Origin: an uncultured Bacillus sp.
Lineage (GTDB): Bacteria > Bacillota > Bacilli > Bacillales_B > DSM-18226
DNA length: 10,491 nt
Direction of reading: 5' to 3'
Assembly (NCBI RefSeq): GCF_946478885.1
Contig: NZ_CAMLDX010000114.1
Location: forward strand, 1 to 10,491
This document shows, piece by piece, positions 6,158 through 10,491 of this stretch (position 1 is its first letter; the number at the start of each line of letters is the position of its first letter). Under the pieces are notes generated by a model. It saw only the letters and a program-made list of their open reading frames with translations, was not told the origin of the DNA and searched no databases. A program made the position numbers and the translations under genes.

Positions 6158-6766
6158 GTGAAAACAACCGGAATCATTCTCGCAGGGGGGAAATCAAGCA
6201 GGATGGGGACAAACAAAGCGCTGCTTGATCTCAATGGGAGAAGAGTAATTGCAGGTATTGCGGAAAGGCTGGGATATATTTCGGATGAGCTGTTGATTGT
6301 GACCAACCATTTTGCAGACTACGAGTTTTTACAGTTGCCAATGGTCGCGGATCACTATAAGGGAATGGGACCTCTTGCAGGGATTGAGGCAGGTCTGAGT
6401 ATGTCCAAAACAGAGCGCAATCTGATTGTGGCCTGTGATATGCCGTTTATCTCCATTGAGCTTGGACGGTATCTTCTTTCCTGTCTCGAGAACAGCGAGG
6501 CGGCCTTACCTCAGATAGCTGGAAAGCAGCATCCGCTTTTTGCTGCCTATCGTAGGGAAGTACTGGATAAAGCCAGGATATCACTTGAGAAAAAAGACTT
6601 AAGGATTAAGAGTTTTCTGCTGAACCTTGATGTGACAATCATTACGGAGAAAGTATTGGAACGGATTGGATTGTCCAATGAAGAGGAGTATTTTTTTAAT
6701 ATGAATCGTCCGGAGCATTATCAAACAGCTATCCAATTTATCAAGGATAAAGACAACGGAAATTAA
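6158..6766 (+). CDS. mobA: Molybdenum cofactor guanylyltransferase MobA
   Basis: This 202-residue cytoplasmic enzyme transfers GMP from GTP to molybdopterin, giving the guanine dinucleotide cofactor used by DMSO reductase-family enzymes such as formate dehydrogenase and nitrate reductase. The nucleotidyltransferase signature LAGGKSSRMG is at 8-17 with Lys20. GPLAGIEAGL follows at 71-80, the metal-binding CDMPF at 93-97, HPLFAAYRR at 125-133 and NMNRPEHY at 181-188. All fit the family and the length is normal. The start is a GTG at 6158 with AGAGGTG about 8 nt upstream. It is the first intact gene of the molybdenum cluster; an 81-bp gap with a small hairpin precedes moaE. Confidence 0.93.
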   Translation: MKTTGIILAGGKSSRMGTNKALLDLNGRRVIAGIAERLGYISDELLIVTNHFADYEFLQLPMVADHYKGMGPLAGIEAGLSMSKTERNLIVACDMPFISIELGRYLLSCLENSEAALPQIAGKQHPLFAAYRREVLDKARISLEKKDLRIKSFLLNLDVTIITEKVLERIGLSNEEEYFFNMNRPEHYQTAIQFIKDKDNGN

Positions 6767-6774
6767 TCTAAGCA

Positions 6775-6790
6775 GGATGTACGAACATCC
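6775..6790. repeat. Small hairpin between mobA and moaE
   Basis: GGATGT and ACATCC form perfect 6-bp arms around ACGA, 8 nt behind the mobA stop. No U-tract follows, so it is more likely an mRNA stability or processing structure than a full terminator. It may be chance. Confidence 0.35.
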
Positions 6791-6847
6791 GGAGCCGATT
6801 GATTTTCTAGGTTCATCAAGATTTTATAACCAGCGGAGGGTAAACCA

Positions 6848-7312
6848 ATGAACTTTTTTGAAATATCCAGGGAGCCGATTAATACACAACAGGTCATTGA
6901 TAAGGTCGTTCAGCGGGAAGCGGGGGCCATTACGACATTTATCGGAACAGTTAGGGAATTGACACACGGAAAAAAAACTCTTTACTTAATTTATGAGACA
7001 TATGAGAAAATGGCGGTTAAACAGCTCGAACAGATTGGCCGCGAGATCGAGGAAAAATGGCCGGGAGCAAAGGTAGCGATCACACACCGAATCGGCCGTC
7101 TTGACATTACGGATATTGCGGTGGTTATTGCGGTGTCCACACCTCACCGTGCCGATGCGTATGAGGCAAACCGTTATGCGATAGAAAGAATTAAGGAAAT
7201 CGTACCAATTTGGAAAAAAGAGCACTGGGAGGATGGAGAGGAATGGGTAGGAAACCAGCTGGAGACAGTGGCCTATCCTTCAGGAATGCCAGAGGAGGGC
7301 GATTTAAAATGA
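6848..7312 (+). CDS. moaE: Molybdopterin synthase large subunit MoaE
   Basis: This 154-residue catalytic subunit of molybdopterin synthase takes sulfur from thiocarboxylated MoaD to convert precursor Z (cPMP) into molybdopterin. The conserved EAGAITTFIGTVRE is at 24-37, SxPHR at 97-101 (STPHR) and IKEIVPIWKKE at 115-125. Lys116 and Lys123 have the 7-residue spacing of E. coli MoaE Lys119 and Lys126, the catalytic pair. The ATG at 6848 follows GGAGGG by 7 nt. The stop overlaps the moaD start in an ATGA, so the two subunits are probably made in a coupled fashion. The C-terminus runs about 30 residues past the catalytic motif, as in other Bacillus MoaE. Confidence 0.96.
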   Translation: MNFFEISREPINTQQVIDKVVQREAGAITTFIGTVRELTHGKKTLYLIYETYEKMAVKQLEQIGREIEEKWPGAKVAITHRIGRLDITDIAVVIAVSTPHRADAYEANRYAIERIKEIVPIWKKEHWEDGEEWVGNQLETVAYPSGMPEEGDLK

Positions 7313-7542
7313 GCAAAATTTTGTTTTTTGCCCATCTGCGTGACGCGGTTGGACAAGACAGCGTGGAAATGGATGTAACAGGGAAATCTATTGCTGAACT
7401 GAAGCAATTGGTTTCAGAAACCTATAATCTGCAAAAACTAGATACGGTTATGGTGGCGATTAATGAAGAATTTGCGACAGACAAGGAAGTAATCAAGGAA
7501 GACGATACTATTGCCTTTATCCCTCCGGTGAGCGGGGGCTGA
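7309..7542 (+). CDS. moaD: Molybdopterin synthase sulfur carrier subunit MoaD
   Basis: This 77-residue ubiquitin-fold protein carries the sulfur used by MoaE. It begins MSKILFFAHLRDAVGQD, typical of MoaD, and ends in IPPVSGG; the terminal Gly-Gly is adenylated by MoeB and then becomes a thiocarboxylate. The reading frame is open for about 100 bases upstream, but that part overlaps moaE out of frame. The ATG at 7309 has AGAGGAGGG about 9 nt upstream and overlaps the moaE stop by 4 bp, so it is the start. The neighbours moaE and moeB are its two functional partners. Confidence 0.96.
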   Translation: MSKILFFAHLRDAVGQDSVEMDVTGKSIAELKQLVSETYNLQKLDTVMVAINEEFATDKEVIKEDDTIAFIPPVSGG

Positions 7543-7603
7543 TCATTGGTTACTCATTCATTCTTTATTCCATGCGTCTCCCGCAATGATCGGGACGGTG
7601 AAA

Positions 7604-7609
7604 AGGAAG
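7604..7609 (+). promoter_or_regulatory. Ribosome binding site deciding the moeB start
   Basis: AGGAAG stands 9 nt before the ATG at 7619. An in-frame ATG at 7586 has no such site, and the protein starting at 7619 begins MSERYSRQ, as expected for the family. Confidence 0.7.
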
Positions 7610-7618
7610 TGTTTTCTT

Positions 7619-8638
7619 ATGTCTGAACGATATTCTCGTCAGATTTTATTTACCCCTATTGGGAAAGAGGGTCAGGCAAAAATCCGCACAAAGCATTGTT
7701 TGATTATTGGGGCAGGAGCACTTGGCTCGGGTAATGCGGAAATGCTGACAAGGTCCGGAGTAGGGAAGCTTACGATTGTGGATCGCGATTATGTGGAGGA
7801 AAGTAACCTGCAGCGTCAGCAACTTTATACGGAACGCGATGCGGTGGACAAAATACCGAAGGCGGCCGCGGCAGAAAAGCGCTTATGCGAGATTAACTCC
7901 GAGGTGGAAATCATCTCAGTTATCGGAGATGCGAATCCGGAAAAACTGGAGGAGCTTGTTCCGGGTGTTGATTTAATGATCGATGCCACGGATAATTTCG
8001 AGACAAGAATGGCAATCAATGACATTTCACAAAAGTATAAAATTCCATGGTTATACGGAGCCTGTGTCGGGAGCTATGGCATGTGCTTTGCGATTATCCC
8101 CGGGAAGACACCGTGCTTAAACTGTCTTTTAAAAACGATTCCAATGCAGGGATTGACCTGTGATACGGCAGGTATCATTTCCCCAGCTGTTGGCATGGTA
8201 GTGGCACACCAGACGGCGGAGGCACTAAAAATTCTTGCTGAGGATTGGGAATCTGTACGACCGGCCTTTGTCAGCTTCGACTTATGGAGAAATCAATATT
8301 CCAGCATGAAGGTGTCAAAGGCAAAGGATGAGGGCTGTCTGTCGTGTGGGGCGCACCCAACCTTTCCATATTTGGAAGCGGAAAATTTGACGAAGTCAAC
8401 GGTTCTTTGCGGTCGGAATACGGTGCAGGTTCGCCCGCCGAAACAGCTCGAGATTCCCCTGGATGATCTCGCCAAACAGCTTATCTCTGTTGGCTATACA
8501 GTAAAGGGGAACCCTTATTTGCTCTCCGTTGAGATAGGGGAAGAACGAGTTGTGATTTTCAAGGATGGGCGCGCGCTAATCCATGGTACGAAGGATCTGA
8601 CCGCAGCCAAAGCCATGTACAATCGTATTTTAGGATAG
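7619..8638 (+). CDS. moeB: MoeB/ThiF-family adenylyltransferase (MoaD activation)
   Basis: This 339-residue E1-like enzyme uses ATP to adenylate the MoaD C-terminus. The N-terminal RYSRQILF is at 4-11, the nucleotide loop GAGALG at 31-36, VDRDYVEESNLQRQ at 54-67 and DATDNFETR at 122-130. Zinc cysteines are C166-x2-C169 and C240-x2-C243, and TCDTAGI at 180-186 carries the likely active cysteine. Beyond the E1 core there are about 80 more residues including CGRNTVQVRP (264-273) and HGTKD (322-326). This C-terminal domain lacks an obvious rhodanese active loop and is a feature I associate with Bacillus MoeB. Because no separate thiF is in view, the enzyme might also serve ThiS; its place behind moaD favours MoeB. 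Confidence 0.92.
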   Translation: MSERYSRQILFTPIGKEGQAKIRTKHCLIIGAGALGSGNAEMLTRSGVGKLTIVDRDYVEESNLQRQQLYTERDAVDKIPKAAAAEKRLCEINSEVEIISVIGDANPEKLEELVPGVDLMIDATDNFETRMAINDISQKYKIPWLYGACVGSYGMCFAIIPGKTPCLNCLLKTIPMQGLTCDTAGIISPAVGMVVAHQTAEALKILAEDWESVRPAFVSFDLWRNQYSSMKVSKAKDEGCLSCGAHPTFPYLEAENLTKSTVLCGRNTVQVRPPKQLEIPLDDLAKQLISVGYTVKGNPYLLSVEIGEERVVIFKDGRALIHGTKDLTAAKAMYNRILG

Positions 8639-8676
8639 GATATTCTGCCTGCCACACAAAAGGGGCTGTTCCATAG

Positions 8677-8734
8677 GGTGTCAGGCGTCCACAAAATCTA
8701 TATCCGATGTAGATATATTGTGGTGCCTGACACC
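8677..8734. repeat. Long palindromic repeat between moeB and a convergent gene
   Basis: GGTGTCAGGC (8677-8686) pairs perfectly with GCCTGACACC (8725-8734). Next CCACAA (8689-8694) pairs with TTGTGG (8718-8723). The inner arms 8696-8704 and 8706-8714 pair with one G-U. The whole 58 bp could fold into one long hairpin. There is no T-run on the plus strand, so it may slow or end transcription from both sides only weakly. It shares GGTGCCTGACACC with the element at 4205-4217. Confidence 0.75.
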
Positions 8735-8748
8735 TTTGATTCGGTTGT

Positions 8749-9099
8749 TTATCTTTGCTGCCCGAGTAGCTCAATCATAACGATGACTTCTCCGCATTTT
8801 GCAGAACATACAATGGCATCCTCAAGGCGCGATTTCATTGATTCCGTTCGATAAATACCTTCACGGATCAAGGCGTAGGCCGGAAGCTTGTCTAATGGAA
8901 GATGAGGAACTAATTTTCGGACTTCCTCCGCACTCATTTCATAAGTTGCTACGATATGCGGATATCGCATCATGGCTCGGACTTCTTCCTGAAACAATCC
9001 GCTATCTTTTTTGGGATCCTCAGCGATGACGACAATTCCATATTGATCCGTCTGCGAAATCCGGCTGGATTGAAACCACTCTTTGAAAATGTTTCTCAT
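8749..9099 (-). CDS. Conserved-looking protein of unknown function
   Basis: I do not recognise this 116-residue protein. The ATG at 9099 is preceded by GAGGGGAG about 5 nt away, so it is probably translated. It has no signal peptide or membrane helix. The layout is alternating strands and helices: YGIVVIAEDP (20-29), a helix, HIVATYEM (48-55), a helix, then LDKLPAYALIREG (69-81) and EVIVMIELL (104-112). The LPAYALI segment resembles the cis-proline strand of thioredoxin-like folds, but no CxxC stands at the usual place; Cys98 and Cys102 near the C-terminus form a CxxxC. It converges on moeB and lies apart from any operon. The thioredoxin-like idea is tentative. Confidence 0.7.
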   Translation of the reverse strand: MRNIFKEWFQSSRISQTDQYGIVVIAEDPKKDSGLFQEEVRAMMRYPHIVATYEMSAEEVRKLVPHLPLDKLPAYALIREGIYRTESMKSRLEDAIVCSAKCGEVIVMIELLGQQR

Positions 9100-9527
9100 T
9101 ATACTCCCCTCTCTTCCTTTGGATGGATGATGCTCACTCTTAAGGGTAATGACAGATCCACCGCTACTGCCCCCTGATCATTTTAAATAAACTGGTCTAA
9201 ATATTTTTTAGAGTCGAATATTGCTGCTTGGTATTTAAGTTTTTCAATATAAGCATGTTTTGTTCCTATAATACTTCTATCATTATATACATCATACAAT
9301 TTTTCGATAATAAAATGTAGAATATTTTACAAATTCCGAAAAATGTCCCATTAAAAATCCCTTAGTCCTTAATTTTGCTGTTTAAATAGGGAAGGACAGT
9401 TCTCCCCATTCAGGTGAATGTAAAAAAGCATCTCCAAGTTAAGGGCACTGCAACATGATGCATATTATATCGAAAGGATTCGACAAAAGGTGAGACGCAT
9501 CAGTGCTTCAGCCGTTTTTTAAAAAAT

Positions 9528-9543
9528 TGTTTCACGTGAAACA
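9528..9543. promoter_or_regulatory. parS: parS centromere site (ParB/Spo0J binding)
   Basis: TGTTTCACGTGAAACA is a perfect 16-bp palindrome and matches the B. subtilis parS consensus TGTTnCACGTGAAACA at every position. ParB (Spo0J) loads here, spreads and recruits SMC condensin for chromosome segregation. Such sites cluster around the replication origin, so this window is probably origin-proximal; parB itself is not in view. It lies between genes, about 140 bp upstream of ywdI. Confidence 0.93.
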
Positions 9544-9627
9544 TGACGGAAAAGAGTTGTTTATGAGTGAAAACAACTTTGTTTGTCGATATCTGGTTTC
9601 TCCTGCTGTATTTCACTTCGGAACTCA

Positions 9628-9636
9628 TGGTAAAAT
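9628..9636 (+). promoter_or_regulatory. Possible extended -10 promoter of ywdI
   Basis: TGGTAAAAT has the extended -10 form TGnTATAAT with one change. It is about 45 bp before the ywdI start. The -35 position (GTATTT) is weak, as extended -10 promoters allow. Confidence 0.4.
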
Positions 9637-9679
9637 AAAGGAGTATGTAAAAGAAAAAACGTTATGAACGGGGGTCATT

Positions 9680-9970
9680 ATGGATATCTCGGTAAATAAG
9701 CTCCTGGATAAAATTAGTGCGGAGTTGGCTGAGGCGAAAAGGGCTGGTTCCACGGCGAAAATCCGGGAAAGAGCACAGGTCATTAGGGCTCTTTGCGAAC
9801 TGATTCTTGATGAATCGAGCACAGAGAAAAAGGCTGAATCTGCCAATGCCGTTCAGTCAATCCGTCAGATCCAGCCTATCATCTCACACCCAACTACGCA
9901 AATGATGCCGCAGCAGGAACGAAAAGTCATGGATGATGAGGCAAACGGCGAGTCCATTTTTGATTTTTAA
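9680..9970 (+). CDS. ywdI: YwdI-like protein (DUF5327)
   Basis: This small 96-residue soluble protein has an N-terminal helical half (VNKLLDKISAELAEAKRAG, about residues 5-23, then IRERAQVIRALCELIL at 28-43). A low-complexity, Gln- and Pro-rich tail ends in the acidic-aromatic GESIFDF. The start MDIS, the helical pattern and the position before a DUF423 gene match B. subtilis YwdI. Its function is not known. The ATG at 9680 follows GGGGGT by about 5 nt. A 57-bp gap separates it from ywdK. B. subtilis has ywdJ between these two genes; it is missing here. Confidence 0.8.
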   Translation: MDISVNKLLDKISAELAEAKRAGSTAKIRERAQVIRALCELILDESSTEKKAESANAVQSIRQIQPIISHPTTQMMPQQERKVMDDEANGESIFDF

Positions 9971-10027
9971 GGAGTTATGGACGAGTTTTTAAAGTAAAAG
10001 ATAGATAGAAGGAAAAGGGGAGGAACT

Positions 10028-10399
10028 ATGAAGGGGTTTATTATTTTAGGCGCTGTTAATGCCATGCTTTCAGTTGCTTTAGGCGCATTTGGCGCACATA
10101 TTCTTGAAGGCAGACTTGAGGCGTACTACATCGATGTTTGGGGAAAAGCGGTTACATATCAAATGCTTCATTCTGTCGGTTTGCTGGTTGCAGGGATCCT
10201 ACAGGGGAAACTGCCGCACAGTAGCCTGCTGAAATGGTCCGGATGGATAATGTTTCTTGGAATTGTGCTGTTTTCCGGAAGCCTGTATCTATTAGCTGTC
10301 ACAAAAATCAGTATTTTAGGTGCTATTACGCCATTTGGCGGCGTATCATTTGTGATTTCCTGGCTATTAATGGCGATCGCCGCAAAGAAATATTTATAA
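10028..10399 (+). CDS. ywdK: DUF423 family membrane protein (YwdK-like)
   Basis: This 123-residue integral membrane protein has four likely helices (about residues 4-24, 45-60, 70-92 and 97-118). DUF423 hallmarks are the N-terminal GAFGAH (19-24), WGKAVTYQMLHSVGLL (38-53) and GAITPFGG (98-105). The molecular function of the family is unknown. The ATG at 10028 is preceded by GGGGAGGA. It follows ywdI on the same strand, probably in one transcript, and ends before a hairpin terminator. Confidence 0.9.
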   Translation: MKGFIILGAVNAMLSVALGAFGAHILEGRLEAYYIDVWGKAVTYQMLHSVGLLVAGILQGKLPHSSLLKWSGWIMFLGIVLFSGSLYLLAVTKISILGAITPFGGVSFVISWLLMAIAAKKYL

Positions 10400-10426
10400 G
10401 TGAGTTTATTTTTTTGAAAGCCTAAA

Positions 10427-10454
10427 AAAGAGTCTGCCTTAACGCAGACTCTTT
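10427..10454. terminator. Intrinsic terminator after ywdK, probably bidirectional
   Basis: AAAGAGTCTGC and GCAGACTCTTT form perfect 11-bp arms around a 6-nt loop, 27 bp behind the ywdK stop. On the plus strand it is followed by the short TTTCTCT; on the minus strand by a clean T6 run. The stronger minus-strand tail suggests that a minus-strand gene also ends here. One minus-strand frame at the right edge stops at 10457-10459, just before the stem, but too little of it is visible to name. Confidence 0.8.
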
Positions 10455-10491
10455 CTCTAGAAACTCCTGTGAATCTTCGCTGATTTTATCC

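Larger units (their letters stand above)
9100..9679. other. Intergenic region carrying parS
   Basis: These 580 bases between divergently read genes hold the exact parS palindrome (9528-9543) and the likely ywdI promoter. A loose inverted repeat GTCCTT/AAGGAC lies at 9365-9397. I see no gene or RNA in the AT-rich part from 9180 to 9480. Confidence 0.6.

Noticed and set aside
7210..7308. Longer moaD start at 7210
   Set aside because: That part overlaps moaE in another frame; MoaD homology begins at the ATG at 7309.
7586..7618. Longer moeB start at 7586
   Set aside because: There is no ribosome binding site before it and the extra 11 residues precede the conserved N-terminus.
1..10491. CRISPR arrays, tRNA or rRNA genes, complete insertion sequences
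   Set aside because: I saw no regularly spaced repeats, no cloverleaf or rRNA sequence, and no intact transposase.

Overview
The window looks like a chromosomal segment of a Bacillus-type Firmicute (Bacillaceae). The evidence is strong AGGAGG-type ribosome binding sites, a YojF/BshB2 pair for bacillithiol synthesis, a ThiD-like PdxK, YwdI- and YwdK-like genes, and an exact match to the Bacillus parS sequence. In B. subtilis, as I recall it, pdxK (formerly ywdB/thiD), ywdI and ywdK lie close together in the origin-proximal ywd region. Here a molybdenum cofactor cluster sits between pdxK and ywdI.

Left part (1-2340), minus strand: an ABC-2 type exporter operon reading ATPase, then permease, then a TetR-family regulator that runs off the left edge. 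The promoter region carries two copies of a near-perfect palindrome, 51 bp apart, bracketing the probable -10 box. This suggests the TetR protein controls its own operon. A roughly 720-base intergenic stretch follows, with several palindromes but no gene I can support.

Middle (3064-5126): yojF and bshB2 on the plus strand, then pdxK convergent on the minus strand, with a strong shared bidirectional terminator between them. About 1 kb (5127-6157) follows without an intact gene. It holds the pdxK promoter, a candidate structured RNA near 5618-5730, and a frameshifted remnant whose CxxC-NGYTKTI motif resembles the C-terminus of FdhE, the formate dehydrogenase accessory protein.

Right part (6158-8638): mobA, moaE, moaD and moeB. 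MoeB adenylates the MoaD C-terminal Gly-Gly, MoaD and MoaE form molybdopterin synthase, and MobA attaches GMP to the cofactor. moaA, moaC and moeA are not in the window, so this is only part of the pathway. A minus-strand gene of unknown function (8749-9099) converges on moeB across a long palindromic repeat. A 580-base gap then holds the parS site (9528-9543), followed by ywdI, ywdK and a terminator at the right edge.

The least explained signals are a family of palindromes with a GGTGTC/GACACC core behind three plus-strand genes (one supplies the bshB2 stop codon), the structured RNA candidate, and the FdhE-like remnant beside an intact molybdopterin cluster.
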